DNA of 64,000 nucleotides from JBDRMV01 sp043825615 (GCA_043825615.1 JBDRRS010000013.1:201964-265963); one strand, 5' to 3'; counted from the stretch's first letter, positions 17,347-25,923 are shown. The notes: generated by a model not told the origin, from the letters alone. Numbers and translations are program-made.

Positions 17347-18411
17347 TTACATCATGCCTTTTTCAATCGATCTTTTTAATTCCTTGACATCGTTTGATGA
17401 GGCGTAAGCCTGGTCTTTTGTGATATTCCGCTTTTTATAAAGATTGTACAGCGCCTGATTTTTTGTCTGCATTCCGTATTTCCCGCCTGACTGTATCGCC
17501 GAGGCAATCTGTTCTGTTTTTTGTTCGCGGATCATGTTTCTTATAGCGGGCGTAATCAGGAGCGCTTCGCAGGCGAGACATCTCCCGCCCTCCTGTTTTT
17601 TAAAAAGTTCCTGACTGAACACTGCCTGCAGAACAAAGGAAAGCTGACTTCTTATCTGGGGCTGCTGGTGCGGGGGAAAAACGTCAATAATTCTGTTGAT
17701 TGACTGAACGGCATCCGGCGTGTGCAGGGTGGCAAAGACAAGATGTCCGGTTTCGGAAACCGTCAGAGCCGCCTCTATTGTTTCAAGGTCCCTCATTTCG
17801 CCTATGAGGATTATGTCGGGGTCCTGGCGCATAACGTGCTTCAGAGCCGCTCCGAATGTCTCCGTGTCGGCGCCTGTTTCTCTCTGCGACACAACACATT
17901 TTTTGTGGGTATGTACGTATTCAATGGGGTCCTCAATCGTTACGATGTGGGAAGTCCTGTGCTCGTTCAGGTAATTTATTATTGCGGCGAGGGTCGTTGA
18001 TTTTCCGCATCCCGTCGGTCCTGTGATGAGGATAAGGCCCATCCGCATTTTTATAATAGACCATATCAGCGACGGCAGTCCGAGTTCCTCAAAAGACATA
18101 AAGTCGTACGGGATGGCTCTCAGCGCCGCGCAGACCGCGCCGCGCTGCCTGTAAACGTTCATCCTTATTCTTCCGATTCCCTTTATGCCGAAGCCGAGGT
18201 CGAGTTCATTCGTCGCTTCAAATTTTGCCTTCTGTTTTTCCGTAAGGATGCTGTATATGAGTGACTGTGTCTGCTGTGGGTCGAGAGGTCCGTAATCAAG
18301 GGCGCGGATTTCGCCCTCGAACCGTATGGACGGCGGGCAGCCGTCGATAATGTGCAGGTCGGATGCCCCCTTTTCCATCATTTCCTCGAGCAGTTTATTA
18401 ATTTCTATCAT
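17347..18411 (-). CDS. pilT: Type IV pilus retraction ATPase PilT
   Basis: PilT is the hexameric ATPase that depolymerises pili and powers twitching. The 354-residue protein has an N-terminal PAS-like domain (GASDLHIIDGCPPSIRFEG), Walker A GPTGCGKST at residues 131-139, the IEDPIEYVHTHKKCVVSQRE Asp box, Walker B LIGEMRDLETIEAAL and the His box GHLVFATLHTPDA. GEMRD and the length place it with PilT rather than PilB. Its start overlaps the pta stop as ATGA. The dispersed minigene repeat (copy B) lies just upstream inside the 3' end of pta. Confidence 0.95.
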   Translation of the reverse strand: MIEINKLLEEMMEKGASDLHIIDGCPPSIRFEGEIRALDYGPLDPQQTQSLIYSILTEKQKAKFEATNELDLGFGIKGIGRIRMNVYRQRGAVCAALRAIPYDFMSFEELGLPSLIWSIIKMRMGLILITGPTGCGKSTTLAAIINYLNEHRTSHIVTIEDPIEYVHTHKKCVVSQRETGADTETFGAALKHVMRQDPDIILIGEMRDLETIEAALTVSETGHLVFATLHTPDAVQSINRIIDVFPPHQQPQIRSQLSFVLQAVFSQELFKKQEGGRCLACEALLITPAIRNMIREQKTEQIASAIQSGGKYGMQTKNQALYNLYKKRNITKDQAYASSNDVKELKRSIEKGMM

Positions 18412-19451
18412 TGTTCCTCCATTTTTTTCCCCTCCTCAGGGCGGCGGGCGTCTTCGTCCGCCTGTGGAGGAAGGCTTGCCCCGTTGGGGGTGGCGTCTAT
18501 CCGGCTCTGCACGGCGGTAATTACCGCCGCGTTTATTATATCATATTTTGAACAGCCGCGGGACAGGTCGTTTCCGGGTTTCCTCAAACCCTGTAAAATT
18601 GGTCCTATCGCGACGGCGCCGGCAAGGCGTTCCACAAGTTTGTATGAAATATTTCCGCTGTTTAAGTCGGGGAAAATCAGAACGTTCGCGTCTCCGCCCC
18701 ATTTACCGTTTGTTTTTTTAAGGGCAATTTGCGGAACAATTGCGGCGTCCGCCTGGATTTCCCCGAAGAACTCAAAATCCACGCCGGATTTTTTTAGAAT
18801 TGCATTTGCTTCACGGACTTTTAAGACCGTATTTAATTCGGCGCTTCCCATCGTAGAAAAAGATAACAGCGCAACTTTCGGCTCAGACCCGAGAAAAAGC
18901 CGGCATGACCGTGCCGTCTGGATTGCGATTGTTGCCAGCTGGTCAGCCTGCGGTTCCGGTATTATTGCGCAGTCGGCAAAGAGAAAATTTCTGTCCTTCA
19001 AAAGCATCATAAAAAAGCTGGAAAGCAGGCGTTTAAAATTTTCTTCCGGTGATTTTCTAATCCCTACGCACCGCAGTAATGCCTTGACGGTTTCGGCCGT
19101 GGAATTTGCGCATCCGCCGACAAAACCGTCCACATCGCCGTTTCCGAGTTTCATCGCGGCGTAATATAATGGATTTTCCAGCGTTTCAGATGCCTCGTCT
19201 CCGGAACTGAACCGGCTTTTGTTTTTTTCAAAGAATTTATCAATCAGTTCGGCCTGATTTTTGTCCCTTCCGGGATGCAAACACTCAATTCCGCTGATAG
19301 AATTCTTCCTCACGAGAACGGGAATTGCCAGTTTTTCTTCCGCAAGGGCTTTTGCCGCCTGGATCACTCTTTCGTCGTCGCCTTCCGGGAAAATAATTTT
19401 TACAGGGCGTTCTTTTGCCCGGTTTTTCAGGACTTCAAGAGCGTCTGACAT
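18408..19451 (-). CDS. pta: Phosphate acetyltransferase, with repeat-encoded C-terminal tail
   Basis: Pta converts acetyl-CoA and phosphate to acetyl phosphate, the step before ATP formation by acetate kinase. The core is about 315 residues with IIFPEGDDERVIQAAK at the N-terminus, YYAAMKLGNGDVDGFVGG, LSFSTMGSA and, near the end, GPILQGLRKPGNDLSRGCS. After the normal family end the frame runs into the dispersed repeat copy B, which adds about 24 residues (DATPNGASLPPQ and so on) before a terminal EEGKKMEEQ. A Ptb-type transferase is a possible alternative. Together with the por genes it suggests pyruvate to acetate fermentation. Confidence 0.9.
   Translation of the reverse strand: MSDALEVLKNRAKERPVKIIFPEGDDERVIQAAKALAEEKLAIPVLVRKNSISGIECLHPGRDKNQAELIDKFFEKNKSRFSSGDEASETLENPLYYAAMKLGNGDVDGFVGGCANSTAETVKALLRCVGIRKSPEENFKRLLSSFFMMLLKDRNFLFADCAIIPEPQADQLATIAIQTARSCRLFLGSEPKVALLSFSTMGSAELNTVLKVREANAILKKSGVDFEFFGEIQADAAIVPQIALKKTNGKWGGDANVLIFPDLNSGNISYKLVERLAGAVAIGPILQGLRKPGNDLSRGCSKYDIINAAVITAVQSRIDATPNGASLPPQADEDARRPEEGKKMEEQ
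18434..18500 (-). repeat. Dispersed minigene repeat, copy B (long form, fused in frame to pta)
   Basis: Read on the minus strand this copy begins ATAGACGCCACCCCCAACGG and ends GCCGCCCTGAGG. It is the long version and is in the same reading frame as the other copies, but its first codon is ATA and it forms the end of Pta. It ends about 20 bp before the pilT start codon, next to GGAGG sequences. Confidence 0.8.
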
Positions 19452-19459
19452 TTTCGGCG

Positions 19460-21193
19460 TTACCTTTTGCAGTGCCCGCCGGCTGACTCTGCCCGGATTT
19501 TTTCGATTAAGTCATTCACGCTGAAAGTTCCGGCATTTTCCTTCCGGTCGCGCAATGCAATGTTTTTGTTTTTGACCTCACTGTCTCCGATTATCCCGAG
19601 GTATGACACGTGTTCGTTCAGCGCTTCTCTTACTTTTTTGTTCAGAGTTAGATTTCTGAAGTCGCTCGTCACTCTTATGTCCGCTGCTTTTAGTTTTTCA
19701 AAGACGTCTCCGGCAAAGTCAATGTGCTTTTCGCTGATTGTCAGCACTCTTACCTGCTGCGGCGAAAGCCATAGGGGGAAGTTTGCCTTGTAATGCTCGA
19801 TAAGCAGTCCGACAAATCTTTCAAGCGAGCCGAGAATTGCCCTGTGAATCATAAAAGGCGTTTTCTTAGAGCCGTCGGCCGCGATGTAAAAAATCGAAAA
19901 TCTTTCGGGCAGGTTGAAATCAAACTGTATCGTCGAACACTGCCGGAGGCGTCCGAGAGCGTCCTTTATTTTAACGTCGATTTTCGGGCCGTAGAAAGCG
20001 CCTCCCCCTGCGTCAATCTCGTAAGATATTTTCTTTTTTTCAACGGCTTTCTTCAATGACTCCTCGGCGATTTCCCATGATTTTATATCGCCGACGAACT
20101 TTTTTTCCGGTCTCGTCGCAATATAAATTTTGAAATCGGAAAACCCGAACGAAGAAAGGATTTTTATCGTAAAATCAAACACGCTCGCTATTTCGTCAAT
20201 CACCTGTTCTTCCGGAACAAAAATGTGAGCGTCGTCAATGGTGAAACCCCTCACTCTCAAAAGCCCGTGCAGGACGCCGCTTTTTTCAAACCTGTAAACG
20301 GTTCCGAACTCCGCCAGCCGCACAGGCATTTCCCTGTAAGAGTGCAGCCGCGAAGAATAAATCATTATGTGCCCCGGGCAGTTCATCGGCCTGACCCTGT
20401 AGGGTTTACCCTCTATATCCATCTGCGAATACATAAAATCTGCGTAGTTTTCAAGATGGCCCGAAATCCTGTAAAGTTCCTCGTTTGCTATATGGGGTGT
20501 TCTGACGAGCAGATAACCGTTTTTTAAGTGCTCTTTCTTCCAGAAATTCTCAATGGTGTCCAGGAGCGCCGCTCCGTCGGGATGCCAGTGTATCAGCCCG
20601 GGCCCTGCTTCGGGGTGAATGCTGAAAAGGTGTTTGCCGATTACGCGGTGGTCCCTTTTTTTTGCCTCTTCCCTGAATTCGATGAAATCATGCAGTTCCT
20701 GCTTTGTCGGGAAAGCGGTGCCGTAAACCCGCTGCAACATTTTGTTCTTTTCGCTGCCTCTCCAGTAAGCGCCCGCCAAGTCGAGCAGCCTGAAATTTCC
20801 GAGGTCGCCGGAGTTTTCTATATGAGGCCCTTTGCAGAGGTCAGTAAAATCGCCCAGTTCGTATATGGAAACCTGTTTATCTTTGATGTCCCGTATCAGT
20901 TCGACTTTGTAATTCTGTTTTCTCGTCGAGAAAAAATCGATTGCTTTGTCTTTTTCCATTGCATACTGCCTGAAATGAACTTTTTCGCGGATTATTTTTT
21001 TCATTTCTTCCGAGATTTTTTTGAGGTCTTCCGGCTTTATACTGGCTTCAAGATCGAAGTCATAATAAAAGCCGTCAGCGATAGCCGGGCCTATGGCGAA
21101 TTTAACATTGCCGAACAGCCGCTGCACGGCATAAGCCATTACATGCGAGGCCGAATGTCTTAGTGTCTCAAGAGAATATTCGTTTTCCTTCAC
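19460..21193 (-). CDS. thrS: Threonyl-tRNA synthetase lacking the N-terminal TGS domain
   Basis: ThrRS charges tRNA-Thr. The protein lacks the usual 60-residue TGS domain and begins almost directly with the editing domain (RHSASHVMAYAVQ, then CKGPHIENSGDLG). The class II catalytic core follows (motif 2 region FGTVYRFEKSGVLHGLLRVRG, CPGHIMIYSS), then the anticodon-binding domain (WLSPQQVRVLTISEKH). The probable start is GTG 21193. The open frame continues to 21238 but that part lies inside the tRNA-Val gene. Only about 10 bp separate the tRNA 3' end from this start, so the two are probably co-transcribed. The start codon is the uncertain part. Confidence 0.9.
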   Translation of the reverse strand: MKENEYSLETLRHSASHVMAYAVQRLFGNVKFAIGPAIADGFYYDFDLEASIKPEDLKKISEEMKKIIREKVHFRQYAMEKDKAIDFFSTRKQNYKVELIRDIKDKQVSIYELGDFTDLCKGPHIENSGDLGNFRLLDLAGAYWRGSEKNKMLQRVYGTAFPTKQELHDFIEFREEAKKRDHRVIGKHLFSIHPEAGPGLIHWHPDGAALLDTIENFWKKEHLKNGYLLVRTPHIANEELYRISGHLENYADFMYSQMDIEGKPYRVRPMNCPGHIMIYSSRLHSYREMPVRLAEFGTVYRFEKSGVLHGLLRVRGFTIDDAHIFVPEEQVIDEIASVFDFTIKILSSFGFSDFKIYIATRPEKKFVGDIKSWEIAEESLKKAVEKKKISYEIDAGGGAFYGPKIDVKIKDALGRLRQCSTIQFDFNLPERFSIFYIAADGSKKTPFMIHRAILGSLERFVGLLIEHYKANFPLWLSPQQVRVLTISEKHIDFAGDVFEKLKAADIRVTSDFRNLTLNKKVREALNEHVSYLGIIGDSEVKNKNIALRDRKENAGTFSVNDLIEKIRAESAGGHCKR

Positions 21194-21202
21194 TTTAAAT
21201 TT

Positions 21203-21275
21203 GGGCGCGGTAGGATTCGAACCTGCGACCCCCGCCATGTCAAGGCGATACTCTAACCAACTGAGCTACGCGCCC
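21203..21275 (-). tRNA. tRNA-Val (GAC)
   Basis: Minus-strand cloverleaf. The acceptor stem starts GGGCGCG and pairs with CGCGCCC. The D arm contains AGCTCAGTTGGTTAGAG, the anticodon loop is TTGACAT (anticodon GAC) and the T arm contains GGTTCGAATCC. CCA is not encoded. It lies immediately upstream of thrS. Confidence 0.93.
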
Positions 21276-21307
21276 GCTATTATTCAATATCTAAAATCTG
21301 CTTTTCA

Positions 21308-21380
21308 AGGCACGGGTCGGATTCGAACCGACGAATAGCGGTTTTGCAGACCGTCCCCTTAGCCACTTGGGTACCGCGCC
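21308..21380 (-). tRNA. tRNA-Cys (GCA)
   Basis: Minus-strand cloverleaf. The acceptor stem GGCGCGG pairs with CCGTGCC (one G-U pair), the anticodon loop is CTGCAAA (anticodon GCA) and the T arm is GTCGGTTCGAATCCGAC. The discriminator base is U, the identity element of tRNA-Cys. It is tandem with tRNA-Val. Confidence 0.93.
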
Positions 21381-21447
21381 GGAGTATTTTTTTATCATTT
21401 TCCCCTGCTATTGTCAATTAAATGCGAAAATATTATCATAAAATCCA

Positions 21448-21531
21448 GGAGGCGTGGCCGAGTGGTTGATGGCGGCGGTCTTGAAAACCGTTAGGTGATG
21501 AGCCTCGGGGGTTCGAATCCTCCCGCCTCCG
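21448..21531 (+). tRNA. tRNA-Ser (TGA)
   Basis: Plus-strand class II tRNA with a long variable arm. The acceptor GGAGGCG pairs with CGCCTCC, the D arm contains GTGGCCGAGTGGTTGATGGC, the anticodon loop is CTTGAAA (anticodon TGA) and the T arm is GGGGGTTCGAATCCTCC. The discriminator is G, as expected for serine. The last 19 bases recur downstream at 21677-21695. Confidence 0.93.
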
Positions 21532-21695
21532 AAATTATCAAATTGGCGGAGCAAGCCAACTGCTTGGCTTGCGTGAGGGTTCGAAGACCGCAGCGATGCG
21601 CGAGTTTGCCGAAGGCAAAGCGAGCGCCGCGAGGGGCGGCCTGCGAAAAATTTCCGTCAGGAAATTTATTTGTAGGCGAATCCTCCCGCCTCCGA
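21514..21695 (+). repeat. 19-bp direct repeat of the tRNA-Ser 3' end bounding a small insert
   Basis: CGAATCCTCCCGCCTCCGA occurs at 21514-21532 (tRNA 3' end) and again at 21677-21695. The roughly 145-bp insert between them has several hairpins (GCAAGCC-aactgctt-GGCTTGC; AAATTTCC-gtca-GGAAATTT) and no ORF. The layout looks like att-site duplication at a tRNA, or insertion of a small repeat element with restoration of the tRNA end. No integrase is nearby. Confidence 0.7.
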
Positions 21696-21824
21696 TTAAG
21701 AAAAATCAAATATCAAAAATAAAAAGTTAAAACTACGGGAAGAATCAGGCAATTAAAAAGTGCTGTTAAATAAAGGATGCGGGAGAGAATTTTTTCCCTT
21801 TAAATGCCATTCACCAGTTACCGT

Positions 21825-22298
21825 TCACTTTTTACTCTTGGCGGTCTTCTTCAGGTAATAGATGACGGGGACTTCGTCGCAGTCGGGGAAGAGCGGGCAG
21901 TTGATACAGTCGGCCCAGACCTTTTGGGGCAATTTGTTTTTTAAGGTTCTCTTAAAACCGAGACATAAAAAGAATTTTTCTTCCCTTGTCAGCGCGAAAA
22001 CTCTGGGTAGATTCAGCATCCCGGCTTCCTGCAGCGCCCGCTTAACCAGTTGTTTCCCGATACCTTTTGCCCTGTGTTTTTTATCCACCACGAGGGAGCG
22101 GATTTCGGCAATATCTTCCCACACTATGTGAAGCGCCAAAATACCCAGAATTTTGTTTTTCTTTCTGAACACAAAGAATTCACGAACGTGTTCGTAAATT
22201 TCACTCAACGGCCGCGGCAGAACCACGCCTTTTGAGGCGGACTTTCTGATAATCCCGTAAATTTCCCCGGCATCCTGCACGTTTGCTTTCTCAATCAT
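21825..22298 (-). CDS. GNAT family N-acetyltransferase (ArgA-like short form)
   Basis: The protein has 157 residues with the GNAT core: AEIRSLVVDKKHRAKGIGKQLVKRAL holds the acetyl-CoA pyrophosphate loop (RAKGIG). The C-terminal KVWADCINCPLFPDCDEVPVIYYLK with its Cys cluster is typical of the short N-acetylglutamate synthase-like group that acts in arginine synthesis in many anaerobes. It overlaps the porB stop/start region by 8 bp and is therefore the last gene of the oxidoreductase operon. A link between the two functions is not obvious, and another acceptor substrate is possible. Confidence 0.75.
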   Translation of the reverse strand: MIEKANVQDAGEIYGIIRKSASKGVVLPRPLSEIYEHVREFFVFRKKNKILGILALHIVWEDIAEIRSLVVDKKHRAKGIGKQLVKRALQEAGMLNLPRVFALTREEKFFLCLGFKRTLKNKLPQKVWADCINCPLFPDCDEVPVIYYLKKTAKSKK

Positions 22299-23175
22299 TT
22301 TTTTTCTCCGCTTTCTCCGTTAAAATATCCCAGTTTTCATTTACATTCTTTTGTATGAGTTTTAGATTGTCATCCGTCAAATGCCGGAACCTGCCCTGCA
22401 ATTTTAAGTAGTCGGCAACCGGCAGGGGCCCGGGGTTCATGCTAAGCGTATATTTTCTGCCGTTTTCTATTTCATAGAGAGGAAAAATCCGTGTTTTCAC
22501 AGCAAGACGGGACAACTTTATCGTATCCTGCTCTCTTGATTTCCATCCGGCGGGACAGGGTGAAAGGATGTGAATGAATTTTGTGCCCCTGATTGACTTT
22601 GCCTTTGTAAATTTTTTTATCAAATCCTCGGGATAAGCGACGGTGGCCGTTGCTATGTAAGGAATCCTGTGTGCGGCCATAATTTCCACAATATTCTTTT
22701 TGGGGACATCCTTGGGATGGCCTGACGGCGTGGTTGTCGTCCATGCGAGAAAAGGCGTTGCGGAAGAGCGCTGTATTCCTGTATTCTGGTATGCTTCGTT
22801 GTCGTAGCAGACGTAGATTATGTCGTTGTTCCGTTCGGCCGCCCCCGAAAGCGCCTGAATGCCTATGTCAAAAGTTCCGCCGTCGCCCGCCCATGCAACG
22901 ACCTGCGTGTGATTATTCCCCTGCATTTTCAGGCCCGCCTTTATGCCGCTCCCCGCCGAAGCCGCCGCCTCAAATGCAATGTGAAGGACGGGAACTCCCG
23001 CGGCAGAATAAGGGAAGGGCCCTTCTATGACCGACCAGCAGCACGCCGGTATAACGAGAATCGTATCACGCCCGAGCGCCTTTAACGCCATCCGCATGGA
23101 CAATGTGGCCCCGCAGCCCGGACAGGCGACGTGTCCGGGGTTTAAAATTTCTTCTTCCGGGATTGTTAATCTCAT
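22291..23175 (-). CDS. porB: 2-oxoacid:ferredoxin oxidoreductase, beta subunit
   Basis: This is the thiamine-pyrophosphate-binding beta subunit of the four-subunit enzyme that decarboxylates pyruvate or a related 2-oxoacid to acyl-CoA with reduction of ferredoxin. Visible features are HVACPGCGATLSMRM (Cys ligands of a 4Fe-4S cluster), AWAGDGGTFDIG (TPP/Mg GDG motif), CYDNEAYQNTG and a C-terminal ILSPCPAGW with another cluster cysteine. It has 294 residues, normal length. ATGA overlap with the alpha gene. Pyruvate is the likeliest substrate given pta nearby, but a branched-chain 2-oxoacid cannot be excluded. Confidence 0.92.
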   Translation of the reverse strand: MRLTIPEEEILNPGHVACPGCGATLSMRMALKALGRDTILVIPACCWSVIEGPFPYSAAGVPVLHIAFEAAASAGSGIKAGLKMQGNNHTQVVAWAGDGGTFDIGIQALSGAAERNNDIIYVCYDNEAYQNTGIQRSSATPFLAWTTTTPSGHPKDVPKKNIVEIMAAHRIPYIATATVAYPEDLIKKFTKAKSIRGTKFIHILSPCPAGWKSREQDTIKLSRLAVKTRIFPLYEIENGRKYTLSMNPGPLPVADYLKLQGRFRHLTDDNLKLIQKNVNENWDILTEKAEKKND

Positions 23176-24326
23176 GGTTTCAGACCCTTCCAGATGATTC
23201 GTTGGCGGGGCTGTTTGTTAAGAATGACAAAATTAAACATTTCTTCTATGTCCGCAGGCGTTATGTCCCTGCCGCCGAGACCTGCAATAAATCCGAAAAC
23301 GGGAGGTTTTTCCCGCGCGGCGTAGAGGGCGGATTTTACTTCTTCGGCGAAAATTCCTCCGTGACCGAATGAAATGTTTCTGTCAATCACCCCCACTTTA
23401 CCGCATTTTGAAAGAGCGTTTTGAACTTCCTTAAAAGGAAACGGACGGAACAGCCGTATTTTGAGCATACCGACTTTTTTGCCTCGCCGTCGCATTTTAT
23501 CAACAACAAACCGGGTCGTGGAACTTACCGTTGAGGAGGTTACCATTATTACGTCGGCTCCGCCTGTTTTGTATTCTTCCACAACGCCGTAGCCGCGCCC
23601 GAACAATTCCTTAAAATTTTTATCTTCTTTCTTTGCGATTTTCAGCGCTTCATCCATCGCCCGCTGTATTTTATACCTGAATTCAAAATAAAATTCAGGG
23701 GACGAAAGCCCGCCGAAAGCGTGGGGTGCGAGGGGGTCAAGTTTGTATTGCGGTTTGTAAGGAGGCAGGTATCCGGATATTTTGTTCTCGTCGGGCAGGT
23801 CAACGGGTTCCGCAGTGTGCGACAGGAAAAAAGCATCCAGAACAACCATTGCGGGCAGATTGACTTTTTCGGCGATTTTATATGACTGAATTATCGTATC
23901 AAGAACTTCCTGATTGTTTTCGGCATAAAACTGGAGCCACCCTGTATCTCTCTGGGCGAGCGAGTCCGTCTGTTCCGTCCAGATGTTCCATCCGGGAGCC
24001 ATCGCCCTGTTTATATTCGCCATAACAATTGGAAGCCGCGAGCCGGAAGCCCAGTGAAGGAGTTCGTGCATAAGGGCAAGGCCCTGAGAAGATGTTGCCG
24101 TGAATGCTCTCGCGCCGGCATTTGCGGCGCCGATACAGGCGGCCATTGCGGAGTGCTCGGATTCCACCGTAATAAATTCCGCCTTTAATTTTCCGTCGGC
24201 GCACAGCGCCGCGAGGTTTTCCACAATCTGCGTCTGGGGTGTTATGGGATAGGCGGAGATGACCTGCACCTTACTCAGGAGCGCCCCGTATGAGACAGTG
24301 TGATTTCCCGTTAGAAGTTTTTTCAC
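23172..24326 (-). CDS. porA: 2-oxoacid:ferredoxin oxidoreductase, alpha subunit
   Basis: The alpha subunit has the pyrimidine-binding and domain II/III parts of the enzyme. Its 384 residues include VISAYPITPQTQIVENLA, AFTATSSQGLALMHELLHWASG, VMANINRAMAPGWNIWTEQTD and GFIAGLGGRDITPADIEEMF, all characteristic of PorA/VorA. It shares ATGA overlaps with both porD (upstream) and porB (downstream), so the subunits are translationally coupled. Confidence 0.93.
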   Translation of the reverse strand: MKKLLTGNHTVSYGALLSKVQVISAYPITPQTQIVENLAALCADGKLKAEFITVESEHSAMAACIGAANAGARAFTATSSQGLALMHELLHWASGSRLPIVMANINRAMAPGWNIWTEQTDSLAQRDTGWLQFYAENNQEVLDTIIQSYKIAEKVNLPAMVVLDAFFLSHTAEPVDLPDENKISGYLPPYKPQYKLDPLAPHAFGGLSSPEFYFEFRYKIQRAMDEALKIAKKEDKNFKELFGRGYGVVEEYKTGGADVIMVTSSTVSSTTRFVVDKMRRRGKKVGMLKIRLFRPFPFKEVQNALSKCGKVGVIDRNISFGHGGIFAEEVKSALYAAREKPPVFGFIAGLGGRDITPADIEEMFNFVILNKQPRQRIIWKGLKP

Positions 24327-24655
24327 TTTTTTTCCTTTTTAAGGGCAATGCACTTTGCGGGACATTCTTCGGCGCAGATTCCGCAGCCCTTGCAGTAGGC
24401 ATAATCAATGAGAGGCACGGGTTCCGATTTGAGTTTTTCGTTAGGGGCGGCGCTTTTGCCTTTCCTGAGGAGGAGAATTGAGCTGTCGGGGCAGAACTTC
24501 CAGCAGATCATGCATCTTGTGCATTTTGAGTAATCAATCTCCGGCCGGATGCTCCGCCAGCTGCCGGTTTTGTTTACTCTTGTCGTGGAGAGTGAAATTG
24601 TCGCCAGCGGCATATCTTTTTCGCCACGAAACGTTATTTTTATATTTTTGCTCAT
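24323..24655 (-). CDS. porD: 2-oxoacid:ferredoxin oxidoreductase, delta (ferredoxin-like) subunit
   Basis: This 110-residue protein has two 4Fe-4S motifs: CTRCMICWKFCP and CKGCGICAEECP, with a fourth cysteine replaced by the usual CxxCxxCxxxCP spacing. It passes electrons from the catalytic subunits to the external ferredoxin. The N-terminus is a short beta-hairpin extension (PLATISLSTTRVNKTGSWRS) typical of PorD. It is encoded between the gamma and alpha genes. Confidence 0.93.
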   Translation of the reverse strand: MSKNIKITFRGEKDMPLATISLSTTRVNKTGSWRSIRPEIDYSKCTRCMICWKFCPDSSILLLRKGKSAAPNEKLKSEPVPLIDYAYCKGCGICAEECPAKCIALKKEKK

Positions 24656-24677
24656 TTTTTTATCAGGTCGGTGTCCA

Positions 24678-25226
24678 TTACATAAGGACTGTCTCGTAAG
24701 CTTCTGCAGCGGCGGCCGCGTTTTCTTCTTTTTTTACAGGGACAAATTCTTTTATGCCGTTGGCAACGGAATCTATCCTGACGAGATTCGTTATTCTGGC
24801 AAAAGCCCCCAGGATGGCGGTGTTGACAATCGGGGAAGTCGGTGAGCCCAAACGGTGTTTCAGCGCGATTTTTGTCGCATCAACCGTCGCTGTCCTGTAT
24901 CCCGGAAATTTATAAGCAGCCGGCTTAATGTCCGAATTGATGAGAATCCAGCCGCCTTTTTTCAGACCAAAAACAACGTCCACTGCTTTAATCAGAGACG
25001 GGTCGAGAACCATCACATGGTCGGGTTCGTAAACGTTTGCTCTTACGAGAATGGGTTTCTCATCGGTTCGGACAAAAGCTCTTACGGGCGCGCCTCTCCT
25101 TTCCGTTCCGAAATCGGGAAATGCCTGCACATGCCTGCCCTCCAAAAAGAACGCCTGAGCGAGCGCCTTGCTCGCCACGACGGCGCCCTGCCCTCCCCTT
25201 CCGTGAATTCTTATTTCAACCATCAT
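24678..25226 (-). CDS. porG: 2-oxoacid:ferredoxin oxidoreductase, gamma subunit
   Basis: The 182-residue gamma subunit begins with EIRIHGRGGQGAVVASKALAQA and continues with FGTERRGAPVRAFVRTDEKPI and GSPTSPIVNTAILGAFA, the standard PorG/VorG signatures. It contributes to coenzyme A binding. Two in-frame ATGs (25226 and 25223) are possible. The start overlaps the nadK stop. It is the first por gene, giving the order G-D-A-B. Confidence 0.93.
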   Translation of the reverse strand: MMVEIRIHGRGGQGAVVASKALAQAFFLEGRHVQAFPDFGTERRGAPVRAFVRTDEKPILVRANVYEPDHVMVLDPSLIKAVDVVFGLKKGGWILINSDIKPAAYKFPGYRTATVDATKIALKHRLGSPTSPIVNTAILGAFARITNLVRIDSVANGIKEFVPVKKEENAAAAAEAYETVLM

Positions 25227-25921
25227 TTACGGGGAAAGATTATGCGGCACAGGGAAGTTCCGGTACGGATTTCGGTGTTCTTTTTTGCCGCGATGCTCTG
25301 TCTGCCGTCGTGAATTTCCCACACGTCCCCCTGCCTGTGCAGGATTTTTATTTTTATTCTTTGAGCCGGAGGAACAACAATGCTGCGCGAAAAACCTGTA
25401 AAACTCAGCAATGGAGTAATTATTACGGCGTCCTGTTCCAGCGGCACGGCGGGTCCTCCGGCCGCGAAATTGTAAGCCGTTGACCCGAGCGGCGTTGAAA
25501 TAATTACCCCGTCGCCTTCCGAGGCAATTTTTTTGCCGGCAAGACAGACTTCATATTTTATCGTTCTCGCTACCTGACCGGTTTTTATAACAATCTCGTT
25601 GAAAGCCGGGCTTTCCGTCATCAGAAACGGCGGGAAATATTCGGTTTTTGGAATTTCACCCGTTATTATTTTTTTCACGTCGGTTAATTTGAAACCTTTT
25701 ATGGCAGTGTTTTCGCCAAGCGGGAAAAAATAAACGCTCACTTTTTTCCGGTATATTTCAGAGAGAACTTTCAGCAGAAAACCGTCACCGCCGAGGACGA
25801 AAGCCGCCTCAAAAACCCCGCCGGTAACATCCGCTTTCAGCCCTTTCAGCCGTTTCTCAAGGATGGGCAGGTTTTTTTTGACTTTTTCTTTGCGGGTGTT
25901 TGCAAAAATTCTTATCTTCAT
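25223..25921 (-). CDS. nadK: NAD kinase
   Basis: NAD kinase phosphorylates NAD to NADP. The protein has about 232 residues (short; the family is usually 260-300). It has the GGDGFLLKVL motif near residue 45, NEIVIKTGQVART, GDGVIISTPLGSTAYNFAAGGP, and LLSFTGFSRSIVVPP near the end. The ATG at 25921 is preceded by AAGG-TTTGAAA supplied by repeat copy C. A TTG two codons upstream is an alternative start. It sits between a beta-helix lipoprotein and the por operon and is translationally coupled to porG. Confidence 0.93.
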   Translation of the reverse strand: MKIRIFANTRKEKVKKNLPILEKRLKGLKADVTGGVFEAAFVLGGDGFLLKVLSEIYRKKVSVYFFPLGENTAIKGFKLTDVKKIITGEIPKTEYFPPFLMTESPAFNEIVIKTGQVARTIKYEVCLAGKKIASEGDGVIISTPLGSTAYNFAAGGPAVPLEQDAVIITPLLSFTGFSRSIVVPPAQRIKIKILHRQGDVWEIHDGRQSIAAKKNTEIRTGTSLCRIIFPRK

Positions 25922-25923
25922 TT

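Noticed and set aside
21203..21238. thrS start at 21238
   Set aside because: The first 12 codons of that frame lie in the tRNA-Val gene, so this start would make the protein begin inside a tRNA.
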